From Ancistrus triradiatus (lineage: Eukaryota > Chordata > Actinopteri > Siluriformes > Loricariidae): a stretch of 64,000 nucleotides of DNA. The notes under the pieces were generated by a model. It saw only the letters and a list, made by a program, of their open reading frames with translations. It made no database searches and had not been told where the DNA came from. Every line of letters begins with the position of its first letter. Position 1 is the stretch's first letter. Position numbers and translations under genes: made by a program. The stretch covers positions 107,501 to 171,500 of the forward strand of contig JAJAGP010000331.1 of assembly GCA_025084515.1 (NCBI GenBank). The letters run 5' to 3'. Positions 11,118 to 23,286 of the stretch are shown piece by piece.

Positions 11118-11889
11118 ACCGGGCACAGCTCGCACAGTTCAGCCGCGCTCGCCCCGAACCTGCTCCCGTGACTCAGGAACCGCGCACGTGTCCAGACTGT
11201 TCCGCCTCGAGTCGGGGAGCCGTCAGGAGGCGAGTCCTAAAATACACCCTCTGATTGAACTGGGGTGGTACGGATTCTGATCTCATAACCGACCGAGTGC
11301 CGGGGTTCAGCATTCGGCAGGACGTGGGGCTCTTTTGTTTTTCTAGAGAACATTGAGAGAGCTGTTTTCGCGCGTACTCTACGGCGGCATCACATTTTGC
11401 CACGTCTGTACTTTTAAGGAACTAAAGACACCGGACGTCCAGGTCCAAACGTCATCAGGGACATTTTTTGTTGCTTCTTACGAAAGAGAAAAGTATCTAT
11501 ATGGACAGAGAACGGAATCAAATGGTCGTTCGATCAAATAATGTGGATAGTTGGATAGCTACTGCTACTGTACCCGTCTTCCTGCAGACGCAGTTCGCCG
11601 CAGACGTTGCGGTGACGCTTAAAGGAATCACGCTGTTCACGTTATGTTCACTCTCTCACAGAACAAAGCCAGTTCAAATACGATTTACACACTGTTTGAG
11701 TAACACATGAGGGAGTGACCGTTTGTGCCCGGTGGCTTCAGGCGTCTTTTAACTACATGGACTTAGGTTTACACTAAAGGCTCAGAACTATCAGCGCAGT
11801 GCCGGTTATGAACCTCAGAGCTTAAGGGGGAACGGTTTGGTAATACCCACTGCAGACCCACCACCAAATTCTGGATTCTCTGTCAGTGA

Positions 11890-12012
11890 CACAAAAGGCT
11901 CTGAATTACTAATCAGTTGGTTGTAAGTTCAAACCCACCAAGCGGGACCCTTAAGGATGACCTGCTGGATAGGTGATTCTGGATAAAGACGAAAAGCGAC
12001 TGGTTAAAACTG
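11890..12012. mobile_element. tRNA-derived SINE fragment
   Basis: It has a B-box-like GTTCAAACCC after GGTTGTAA, then a TTCTGGATAAAG tail like those of fish SINEs. The A-box is not clear. Confidence 0.45.
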
Positions 12013-12033
12013 GCAAATGTTTTGCTTTTGGGG

Positions 12034-12460
12034 TTTAGTAGAGATCTCGAAATAATCAATGAATCAGCAAAATCAATCATAAAAGTTGGATTTTGAGAAT
12101 GAACTCGTATTTCGAGAATAAAGTCAGAATATTTTGACAATAAACTCATTTTTTGAGATTAAAGTCATAGTTTGAGAATAAAGACAATAACATTTGAGAA
12201 GAAACTCGTAGTATTTCGAAAATAAATTCGTAATATTTAGAGATTAAAATCGTATTTCTAGAATAAAGTTGTAGTATTTTGAGAATAAATTCATATTACA
12301 AGAATAAACTCAGTATTTCGAGAATAAAATTGTATTTCGAGAATGAAGTCGTAAGTGGCTAAAACACCTGTACTGGTCTGTAATATAGAATTAAAGAGAA
12401 AATTGATTGATTTTGCTGATTAATTGAATATTAATTGACTATTTTGCAATCTCTACTAAA
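12034..12460. mobile_element. inverted-repeat element with internal minisatellite
   Basis: Imperfect ~45-bp terminal inverted repeats: TTTAGTAGAGAT ... CAGCAAAATCAATCA on the left and its complement (TGATTGATTTTGCTG ... ATCTCTACTAAA) on the right. Between them is a tandem array of a ~20-bp unit close to TATTTCGAGAATAAAGTCG at about 12100-12355. Non-coding. Confidence 0.75.
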
Positions 12461-12499
12461 TTCCAAACTACTAAAATCCACCTTTGCCACTTTTTCCAG

Positions 12500-12620
12500 T
12501 CCAAAGCGTATAAGCGGTTTGGGCGTTAAGGACCTTTTGATTAAGATCCAAACAGTGGCAGCTTGAAGAAGCTGGGATTTGAACTCTCAGCCTTCTGATT
12601 ACCACTCCAGACCCTGAACA
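12500..12620. mobile_element. SINE 3' fragment
   Basis: It contains GTGGCAGCTTGAAGAAGCTG and GGGATTTGAACTCTCAG, shared with the SINE copies at 60.0 and 60.7 kb. Confidence 0.5.
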
Positions 12621-13121
12621 ACTTAACAGAATTTTTTATTTAGAAGTTTTAACTCTAAAGCAAAGTGATATGATACAGTCTGAGAAGCTGAGGGTCAAGG
12701 GCCAGCCGAAGTGGCCCACCATTCCCTTAACCCAATTTTCTTAATCATGCCCTAGAGTTGGTCTCTCCTGCTGGAGGGATTTGGTTTGTAGACTGTTCTC
12801 AATTTCTGAGCCAATACTTTTGAACCCTTTGAGTAACTGCTGTATGTCTGGTGTTTTCTCGGCTGCTTGATGGCACCAGCACCGGCATTTATGGATTATG
12901 GCATGATTGGTTGGGATTTTGGCTACTTTTGCTTATTGAAATATTCCTTATCCAGAAAGGCCGGATATCCGAGACGCATGAAACCACCTGGTATAAACGA
13001 GAGGTGCTTGAGTTTGGCTAGTGAGCGAGAGTAAGACGAATCAGATTGTCAAGGAATTGAATTGTCCTCAGTTTGATTGTACTTTTTCTTGCAGATTGTG
13101 GCGAGAAATTACACTAGTAAC

Positions 13122-13665
13122 TAGGGGTGTGCGATATTGAAAAATTATATCCCGCTATTTTCTGGGATTTTGTCGATAACAGTGGTTTGGCAATACTTTG
13201 GAAGTTGTTTGAACTAGTTTTGAAAAAGAACGCAAGTATATTAACGCCGTCCTTCACACCGAGTCCGAAACTGACGGACCATGATGCTCGTAAAAAATTT
13301 TTAAATCAGAACCTGTTCTAATTTCTGCGTTGTTAAAATAAAGCTGACCAATCAGAGCTCGTTTTTTTTTTTTTTTTGGTGCGAAAAAAAACGTACTCTG
13401 TGTGAAAAGGCCTCCTGTCGCTTTTCTTGTTGTCAGACACATTTTGTTTGCAGAATGTTTCCTCTAAGGTTTGCCGAGTGCATTTTGGCAATATCGCCGC
13501 TTTGTGAGCAACTAAAAGCCAAACCAGCTCCGGCGACCTAGACTGCGAGGCTGCCGGTGTCTGTTTTGTCTCCTGGTGCAGTTCGTTCCCTCGTTTTAAC
13601 TTCAGTCCTGCGCTTTGAGGTCGAACGCTAGTGTTATCGTAGAGCATTCGTATCGCACACCCCTA
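13122..13665. mobile_element. inverted-repeat element with TAGGGGTGTGCGATA termini, nested repeat inside
   Basis: A 15-bp perfect terminal inverted repeat: TAGGGGTGTGCGATA at 13122-13136 and its complement at 13651-13665. Inside, at about 13196-13412, lies a copy of the CCAATCAGAGCTC repeat family found in the receptor cluster. Confidence 0.75.
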
Positions 13666-14474
13666 CTGAGAATGATCCCATTGTATTTTTCCATCGCCAT
13701 CCTTAAAGCAGACTTGATTAACGTACCGAAGAGGAACATGGACCTTCCCAAACATAACAGTGTTGGTTTGGATCGTCCTCGGTGTTGGCATGGCCTGTTT
13801 GGGATGAAGTAGAACGTAGTATAGTTGAATTAAAAAAGAAATCACTGCCTCATGCACACAACCACGACTGCCTCGGTTTCTCTTAAACGCAGCGCCACTC
13901 TGAGACAATCACGTCAGTCGCTCCCCCTGAAAGAACTGCCTCTGTGTGAAACGCCCAGCTACACTGGGGACCTGGATCCAGTCTGGTGGCCACACAGGCA
14001 AATTTAGTAGTCCGGATGCCCACCCCTGTGGAGACTCGAGCCGTGCCAAGCTGCCCAACAGTGACCGGTCTGGCTCTGTTGTAGGTCGCTCTGGATAGGT
14101 TTGTGTGCTAAATGCTGTAAGAAGCTGAGGGTCTGATCTACGAGGTCCTCAGGTTTGAGCTGGCACCCTTTGGGCGAAAGTCTGAGATCCAGATTTCAAC
14201 TGTAGATGCACGTTTGGCGTCATTACTGTACTTGTGTGCAATACCTCAAAAAAACAATAACAAAAAAAAACCGCTCAAACCAGTCGTCGCACTTCCTCAT
14301 TTCACTTCAGCTATGCACAACAGATAGTGCGATGTGATCGGCTTCCTCCGGACCTCCGCCTTCGCACCCTTTATTTTATATTTGGTGAATGTGGACGATA
14401 ATACGAGGGTACTGATTATGAAACACTGCCCACAACCTGTACTGCCAATGAGCCACAGTGTTTCAGACCTTCCC

Positions 14475-14502
14475 CACACACACACACACACACATACACA
14501 CA
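14475..14502. repeat. (CA)n microsatellite
   Basis: A CA run with one TA interruption. Confidence 0.9.
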
Positions 14503-14625
14503 AACCCAAAACCGCGTCCGGCACAAGGCATCACTCTGTACTGCATTAACACTTGTTACACGGTCAAAACGCACAAACAAATGTTTTCTCTTGTATCGGT
14601 GAACTGGATTATGAGAATAATCTTT

Positions 14626-14631
14626 AATAAA
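14626..14631 (+). terminator. candidate rara polyadenylation signal
   Basis: AATAAA followed within 15 bases by a TG-rich run (TGTTTTGTGTGTTT). It would imply a ~3.5-kb 3' UTR crossing several repeats. Confidence 0.3.
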
Positions 14632-14689
14632 GACTGATGTTTTGTGTGTTTCGGATCCTGTTTAAAGTATTCTGATGTGGAGTATTTCA

Positions 14690-15440
14690 GATACTGCTGA
14701 TCTGTCTGGGATTCTCACCCACAGTGCCATCTGTAGGATTTGCAGAGAATGGTCCGGAAAAACAAATATGCCTCGACAGAAAGGCAATAGTGACTCAAGT
14801 AATCACTCGTTGCAACCGCAGAAGAGCATCTCTGAACAAACAACACGTCCAACCTTGAAGCGGGTGGACTACAGGAGCAGAAAGCCAGAATATTAAGGTG
14901 TCCCTAATGTCAGCTAAGAACAGGCCACGGAGGCTACAATTCAATGAACGACAAAAGAAGATTGGAAAAAGTCACCTGGTCTGATGAGTCTCAGTTTCTG
15001 TGCCACAGTTGGATGGTAGAGGTATGGGCGTGTTTTCTTGGCACATTTTGGGCCGCTTAATACCAACTGAGCATGGTTTAAACCCCACAGCCTATCTGAG
15101 TATTGTTGCTGACCATGTGCACCCTTCTATGCAGTTTACCATCTTCCATCTGGATAACACTCCATCTCAAAACTGGTTTCCGGAACATGACTGAAACTCA
15201 AATGTCACCAGATCTCAAGCCAATAAACCACCTTTGGGATCATGAATGTGCAGCCGACAAATCTGCACCGACTGCATGATGCTGTCATGTCAATACGGAC
15301 CGAAATCTCTGAGGAACGTTTCCAGGACCTTGTTAACCATTTTTTTGACCATTTTTGGAACGAAGAGTGAAGGCAAACGCGTCATCTGAAATTCACACAG
15401 TAAGCCACAGCCACCAACTAAAATCTTTCTCATCTAATCT
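14690..15440 (+). mobile_element. degenerate Tc1-like transposon
   Basis: Fragments of a Tc1 transposase in several frames on the plus strand: LQFNERQKK, then ESQF, a DNTPSQN stretch at the second catalytic region and DLKPINHLWD near the end. Many stops and frame changes; dead. The ends were not defined. Confidence 0.65.
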
Positions 15441-15804
15441 ATTCAGCAGCTCGGGTGTGGATCTCTGAATGTGAAAACAGAAAGTATTTTTAACTTTTAT
15501 TTGCATTTTGAGTCACGGCTTCTCTCACCACTTTCTTACTTGTCAGAGTTTGCTAGAATCGACTGCAGAAGTGATTACATGTGATTAATAACCAGAAGTT
15601 CTGTGGAATTGCACAGTGAGCTTTGGACTTCTGGTTAAAGGAAGGGATGCGTCTGTATCATTTTCCGTAGAACAATACTCGTGGAACATCTTCTCAATCC
15701 CGAGTAGGGGATCCTCTCTATTGGAATCTTTTCAGCTCATTCACAGGTTTCAGTGGTATTCCAGGTCCAGCAGAACGACAGTTTTAAGTCTTGGGGAGCT
15801 CCTA

Positions 15805-17141
15805 CAGTGGGGCAAAAAAGTATTTAGTCAGCCACTGATTGTGCAAGTTCTCCGACTTAGAAAGATGAGAGAGGTCTGTAATTTTTATCATAGCTACACT
15901 TCAACTATGAGAGACACAATGAGGAAATGAGGAATTTATCTGTATAAAAGACACCTGTCCACAGCCTCAAACAGTCAGACTCCAAACTCAGCCACGGCCA
16001 AGACTAAAGAGCTGTCGAAGGACAGAAGGAAGAAAATTGTAGACCTGCACCAGACTGGGAAGAGTGAATCTACAATAGGCGAGCAGGTTGGTGTGAATAA
16101 ATCAACTGTGGGAGCAACTGTAAGAAAATGGAAGCCATACAAGACCACTGATAATCTCCCTCGATTCTGGGGCTCCACGCAAGATCTCATCCCGTGGGGT
16201 CAAAATGATCATGAGGACGGTGAGCAAAAATCCCAGAACTACACGGAGGGACCTGATGAAATGACCTGCAGAGAGCTGGGACCAAAGGCAAAGGCTACCA
16301 TCAGTAAACACACTACGCCGAGAGTGACTCAGATCCTGCAAGTGCCAGGCGTGTCCCCCTGCTTAAGCCAGTACATGTCCAGGCCCGTCTGAGGTTTGCC
16401 AGAGAGCATATGGATGATCCAGAAGAGGATTGGGAGAATATCATGTATTCAGATGAAACCAAAATAGAACTTTTTGGTATAAAAACTCAACTCGCCGTGT
16501 TTGGAGGAAGAAGAATGCCGAGTTGCCATCCCAAGAACACCATACCTGGGGTGTGAAACCTCATGCTTTGGGGCTGTTTTTCTGCAGAGGGGACAGGACG
16601 ACTGATCCTTGTTAAGGGGAAGAATGAACGGGGGCCATGTATCGTGAGATTTTAAGCCAAAACCTCCTTCCATCAGTGAGAGCATTGAAGATGGAACGTG
16701 GCTGGGGCTTCCAGCATGACAATGATCCAAAACACACCGCTCGGGCAATGAAGGAGTGGCTCTGGAAAAAGCATTTCAAGGTCCTGGAGTGGCCTAGCCA
16801 GTCTCCAGACCTCAACTCCATAGGAAATGTGTGGAGGGAGTTGAAAGTCCGTGTTGCCCCCAAAACATCACTGCTCTAGAGGAGATCTGCATGGAGAATG
16901 GGCCAAAATACCAGCTACAGTGTGTGCCCAACCTGGTGAAGACTTTACAGGAAATAATTTACAATTAAATATTAACCATAATTTACAATTAACTTCTTTA
17001 AAAATCCTACAATGTGATTTCTTGGATTTTTTTTCTCATAGTTGAAGTGTACCTATGATGAAAACTACAGACCTCTCTCATCTTTCTAAGTAGAAAAAGT
17101 TGCACAATCAGTGGCTGACTAAATACCTTTTTGCCCTTCTG
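15805..17141 (+). mobile_element. near full-length Tc1-like transposon, inactive
   Basis: Bounded by TA dinucleotides at 15803-15804 and 17142-17143, with terminal inverted repeats starting CAGTGGGGCAAAAAAG (right end CAGAAGGGCAAAAAG on the other strand) and extending over 100 bp with TTTAGTCAGCCACTGATTG. The plus strand encodes transposase pieces: a helix-turn-helix (STIGEQVGVNKSTVGATVRK), YSDETKI, FQHDNDPKHTARA and SPDLNSIGNVW. The reading frame is broken, and the third catalytic residue is Gly where Tc1 has Glu. Confidence 0.9.
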
Positions 17142-17780
17142 TAACTTGGCTTACAGAGTTTTAGCTTAAGAGTGATTCAGAAACCCTCCCCATGTTGATG
17201 AGACTAGGTGAATTTGAAATCACAGAACAGCAACACATTGTGTACGAGTGCAGGAGCTCCTGAATGCTCACGCGAACAAAAGTAAAACGAATGAGCACAC
17301 GTTTCAGTGGTGCAGTGATCTCAGACGCCATGCCACCATCGCAGGGACAGAGGTCCGAGATTCGACAGTGCCTATCAGAGGGAGAATGAATGCTAGATAA
17401 ACCAGAGCGATACACTTACCCAGGCACAGGCACCAGAAACATCCCAAGACACAGACCAGGATAAGCCCGGGCTCTTTTTATCCAACAAAACTGTTTTCTT
17501 ACCCAGAGACTTTTTTTTAAACAGTGCATTTTTATTCCTGAATAAATCTACTTCAACTGAAGGTTTGACTTCTGTCCTATTCTCACTGTGAGATTAGTTC
17601 ATTTACCGAAAAATCTTTAAAAACCTCAGTTCATTTGATTGTTCAGTAACAGTAGGAGGCTTCACTTTAATTCTTTAATGAGTTGTGGTTTCATGCTTTC
17701 TTGTCAAACAGGAAGAGGTCAAAATAAGCTCTACAAAATAAGTCAGACCACACCAGTGCAGAGCAGACCACAGATACAGG

Positions 17781-17811
17781 ATGCCAGATCTTCAGCTCAC
17801 ATTCCTGCTTG
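17781..17811 (+). CDS. gene A exon 1: start and signal-peptide beginning
   Basis: ATG then PDLQLTFLL, donor GTAAAT, 31 nt. Gene B has the near-identical MNDLQLTFLL at 29503, which supports this start. Confidence 0.8.
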
Positions 17812-20800
17812 GTAAATCATTTAAATTATTTTCACTGTCATAACAACTGATATTAAGAGTGTTACGTTTCATGATTTTAAACATGCAAGGTGCAGATCAT
17901 GATATATTAGTTATTTATAGGAAGGAGAATATCAGTCTGTAACTACTGAAATGCGTCATTTGCACACAGCGACCTTGAGATTGTGATCTAATTGTTTGTT
18001 ATCATTTAATTTAATGCATTAATCCTAAAACACAATGTACCTCTAAAAATAAGCAAAAGTTTCTTCTTGTGGTTTTCTAAGTATGTGAGAGGGAGGACAA
18101 ATGATTTATATTCATAGAGCAAAACATATCTTATTAAAAAAAGGTACTGATACCACCATGAACGGGAAGTTAGCATTTGGCTTTCGTTGCTAAAAGTAAT
18201 AACATTTCTGTGAAGGACGCTCAGTTTGATTGCCTAAATGCCCCGAGTTGCTGCCATGGGATTGGCTGATTAGATATTGGATATGTTACCATACAAAAGC
18301 CTTTCTTTAACGACTTCCCTCTGCTCTGTTTTCTCTCCATAGTTGGTCTTCTTGGAGCTTACGTACTGGCTGGTATATGTGCTTTTTAGTAAAGTAAAGT
18401 GGAGTTTGCCTGCATGAAAACACTGATTAGTTTGGTGTTTATTACAGTTTCTATCTGTAAAATACATTTCTATTCTCGTCTCTCTCAGGCGCCTCTAACA
18501 TCCGCCTAGCCGATGGTCCCAACAACTGCGCTGGTAGATTAGAGATCCTTCATGATGGTCAGTGGGGAACAGTGTGTGATGATGACTGGGGCATCACTGA
18601 TGCAGAGGTGGTGTGTAGGCAGCTCGGATGTGGCAGGCCTTTCAGGGCACCGCGTAATGCCCACTTTGGTCAGGGAAGTGGCCCAGTATGGCTGAACCAT
18701 ATTAAATGTGTTGGAAACGAAGGAGACATCACACAGTGCTCTTCTGAGGGATTTGGCTTTATCAGCTGCCAACATAAAGAAGATGCCGGTGTCGTGTGTA
18801 TAGGTACGTATTGTGCTGCTCTTATGTTCTTTTGGATACAGAGATCAACTATTATGCCGCCTAAAACTCAAACCAAGCACAAATCAGAAAAAGTTGGGAC
18901 GGTTTTTCTGGTCAACTTCATTTCATTTGTTAATAAACATCCATTCCTGCATTTCAGACCTGCAACACATTCCAAAAAAGTTGGGATGGGGCAGTTTGGG
19001 GCTAATAATGAGGTAAAATAACTAAATAATGTGATTTCAAACAGGTGATTGTAATCATTATTTGGTCCAAAAGCAGTACCCACGAAATCATGATTACTAT
19101 CACCTATCACCTCAGAAATTTTACCTCTTTACTAGCCAACCCTTCTGATTTGTGTTTGTAGTTCATAGTACATGTATTACACGACATATTAATTGATTAT
19201 AATTCACTTAAAAACATTTTTACAGCCTTACATGACAGAGCTGCAGTGCTGAATATTTTGGGTGTGATGTTCAGGAAGTGTAGTGGTAACTGATGAACTA
19301 TGAAGAAGTTGATATGAAACTCATCACGTTTGTATTTTTATGTCTGTTAGGTGGCTCCAGCGTACAGCTCGTAAATGGTAGTGACTCCTGCTCCGGTAGG
19401 GTATCGATCTATCACGATGGTGAGTGGGGGACAGTCTGCGATCGTGGCTGGGATTTAAAGGACGCAGACGTGGTGTGCAGGCAGCTCGGGTGTGGCAAAG
19501 CTGTCGGCGCCCCACGCGGTGCCCACTTCGGTCAGGGCGAGGGAGCAATTCACCTGCATGACGTTCAGTGCTCTGGAGACGAGCATGACATCAACGAGTG
19601 TTCACAAGGAGCCGGGTCTCATGAGTGTAACCACAATGCGGATGCTGGCGTTGTGTGTTTGGGTACGTGAATTAGCTTTTTGTTAAAGTAACACAATTCC
19701 TGGAGTCCTGGGGTCAAGAAACGTGCCTCAGAGCCTCACCCTGTCTAAACAGCGCTGTTCAGAACAGCCTGTTTGAAAGCCTGCTGCTCTAAATTACACT
19801 GAACCACTGTTAGTTTACTGTTGGTATGGTATACAATTTATTGTCATTACACATGTACAAGTACAAGGCAACGAAATACGTTTTTAGAAGAAACAAGAAA
19901 TAATGAACACATTGGGAAAGAAGGAGAACTCCTTCCAGCACACAAGCGCATAAACATAACATAGACACACAACTAGCCACTGGTTAGGGATGTGGGTATC
20001 GGGAAAAGTAACCAAAACGACAAGCAGCCATCCGTGTTCGCAGTCGTTACAGCGCGCCCTGCAGACCCGTCCCGCCGTCCTGGTGGAGTTAAGCTTAGAG
20101 TGGAGGCGTTTGGTTGGGTAGGGACAAAGGGACAAAGTTCTGTTCAGTTCACATTCTTGCAGCAGAAAGAGTCTGTACAAAGTTTGCGATAACATGGCAG
20201 TATACAGCGCTTACTGCCCAGAATGAAAAAGTCAGTGGATGGGGGGTAGGTACTTAGCAGCAGATCCTCTGGAGGAATTTCTTACCAGCGAGGCTGTTGC
20301 TGATAACAGGGAAGCCGAAAGTAGAAATAACTTTGTTTTGACTGAGCTCTAAAATTTTTAACACTCAGAACCAATGTATCTCTGATGATTTACCTAATTT
20401 CTCAAAGCCGTTAGTTTCTCCATGACGGATTCCATAGTGCGGTTAATATGCACAGTCTGAGTTCCAACGGCTCTACTCACCATTTCAATCAAATTGGGCA
20501 GTTTCTGGGGACCTTTGACAACTGACCCAACTCATTTAATTTTCCGATACAGCAGGGTAATGCCTAATCCAATCAGCAGAAACCCCACGATCAAAGTCCC
20601 GAATAAATAAACATCCTCGATGTCCTCCAACGAAAGAGGTGCCAGGCACACGACTCCCCACTTCCCCCACGGGTCCATCGTGTATCCTGCCATCTGTGTT
20701 CCGTCGGGGCATGTGGGTTCCCCCGAACCCAAACTTCTCGATGAGAAGATGGTGTCAATAGCATTCAGAGACCATTTAACCAATTCCATAATTTGTTCTT

Positions 20801-23250
20801 TGAGGAGCAGTGCTAAGGAGTAGAGTAGACGAGACAGATACAAAGAAGCCAAGCAGGAGAGATAAGGGAGCGAGGAACAGTGCGTCCACCTTCCACGAGA
20901 CCTCAGAGGGACTATCTGTTTGCTGTTAATTGTTATCCCATGTTTTCGGTCCTACAGAGCCCACAAAGAAATGGCTGGGTTGTCTGATTTCACAGTTTGT
21001 GGCTTGATAGGTTCTCCAGATAGTCAAGCGTATGTGCACAAGCATTGACGAGGTGGAATGTCGTCATCATATTGGTCCAGGCAACTTCCTTTAATTCTCC
21101 AAAGACTGTACTGGAAAAAATATGCCAGATTCTAGTTTAATAAATAATAATGTCATATAATAAAATAATAATTGATTACTTTAGTAACAGTAATAGTAGT
21201 ATAATATAGTACTCACTATTTTATTTACTGTATTATACTACACGTAATATTTACTGTTTTTAATGTTTTATATTATTGTATTTATCAAATAATAATGTTT
21301 TACTTCTGTACTTTACCGAATATTTCCTTTGGGTAGACCTGTATCATTTGACTTTTATAAAAAACAGAAAGCAGGCCTCAACATTTGTTTTCACTTGCTG
21401 GTTCTGTTACATTTTTCTCAATGATGGTCAATTATAAGAACTTAAAGCTGCACTATGTGGATATTTTTTCAATACTTCAAAGCAAAAAGGCCAATTCCAC
21501 AACATAATAAAACCTTCTACACATTTCATGTAAGTTAAATTCTAATGGGGCGTTCTACACGTATCAACCAAGAAAAATAATCCAGAATTTACGATTTCTT
21601 ATGACAACGAATTACTTTCCACCTCACTAACTCTGATACACACTTTTCTCTATTGAGATTCAAAGTCATTGGAGTCAAAAACCCTCAAATATAAAAACGA
21701 CTCCTAAAAATCGGTTGAGAAATGTAGGTTATTGTGCATTTTAACGAAAAAAACCCCACGCAGCTCCACCGTTTAGTTCTGTTTGTTTACAGGTCACGAG
21801 TGGATCAATATGGCGGACGTGTTGTCGTCCGCCATATCAGCATCAGCAACAAGCAGAACCGGCAAACACAGCCATATTATTTTTATTTTCCTTTGCTCCA
21901 GCTCTGAACTCGGCCCGTTCACTTTTAGATGTTGAAAAAATATCTAAATAGTTATTATAATTGATCATCACTGAGAAAACTGCAACAGAATCAGCAAATA
22001 AAAAGCAAATCCAGAGACACTGGCAGTCAGGCTGCTTTCTGTTTTTTAACAGTGAAAGGATACCGATCTACTCAAAAGCAATTAAGCAATAATACACAAG
22101 AGGGAGCGCTTTAACGTGAGATATTGGCATGGGTCAGTATGTCGCGTTAAAGCAAGACCTCGAGTGTATTACTGCGATTATGCCACAGTTCCGTTATCAC
22201 CATTTATTGTTAGATTTCAAGATAAAGAGGACAGAAAAACGATTTGTTTATCAGCCTTCCTGAGGTAAAATAGCTCCAGTCGAGGAACAGAATGACCAAT
22301 AACTGTTTATTATACAGACAATAAACACAAATATGTCGATTGGTAAGTTTAAATGTATTAAAAAGAAAGTTTATTTACATTCAGTGAATAAAATGGGTTG
22401 GGTTTCTAAGTCAGGCTGAAGCAGATCGGAGTGAGATCCCGGTGTTCTAACCAAAGTCTAGGATCCCGTTTGATTAGCGATTATAAATTTGTATGATGAA
22501 GCCCTTAATGTTAATCTGATCAGTCAGAAATGTACCGGCAGAGTCACAGAGCATCAGCAGCTTCTCTGGGTTAGAGCTGGACTTACAGATAACAAACCTG
22601 TCAGATGAACGAAGCTCCGATCAGCCGCGGATGGGGTTTAATGAAAGAGCCGAGTTTAACTCCAGCAAACAACGTCTCTGTGAGGGATGGAGCTGATTCA
22701 GCATTTTTGTTGATGGGACTAAAACTGATCTTCAGTCTCATTGTTCTTCAGTCGAGCTGTGAATCAATTAAGAGCCGGACGTTTCATTTAAAGGACTGAC
22801 TTCGTTTCGCTTTTCCAGAGCCTCCAAATACTAAAGGTGATGAACCTTTGGCTCAGGTTGGTCAATCATAGCTTCATCTTCCTAATTTAAACCGTTTTCA
22901 AAACCAATATATTTTATAAACTAATTATAGCTTTCATTTTGGCAGTGTTTTACTCTTTGTAATTATAACTTGCCTGCTTTTTAGGGCGGGCGTCGTTGCT
23001 ACGTAACGTGTGTATACTTATATAGCATCAGTCAGAGTGCAGTTATTGTCAATAAAGTCACGGGAAAATGGTCTCCCAGCCAATCAGATTGCGGGGTCGG
23101 AACTAACTGTTATAGTATAGCTGTAAAGCATATTATTATGTCTATGGATCTAATATAATGAGATACTGACATTAAGAGGAAGAACCCAGCTATGAGAACG
23201 TTAGTTTCTGCCATCAAACCCAGTAAAGAAAGAATTGTAGGGGTGGCATT

Positions 23251-23286
<36 letters not shown>

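Larger units (their letters stand above)
11118..14650 (+). other. rara 3' UTR and flank, repeat-rich
   Basis: No further coding exon. It holds a tRNA-like SINE piece, an inverted-repeat element with an internal minisatellite, and a second element with GGGGTGTGCGATA termini. An AATAAA at 14626-14631 followed by a TG-rich stretch is the best polyadenylation candidate, but earlier AATAAA sites exist inside repeats, so the true 3' end is unknown. Confidence 0.5.

Noticed and set aside
10832..11254. Open frames of 71-140 codons overlapping the last rara exon
   Set aside because: They are other-frame readings of GC-rich rara coding sequence.
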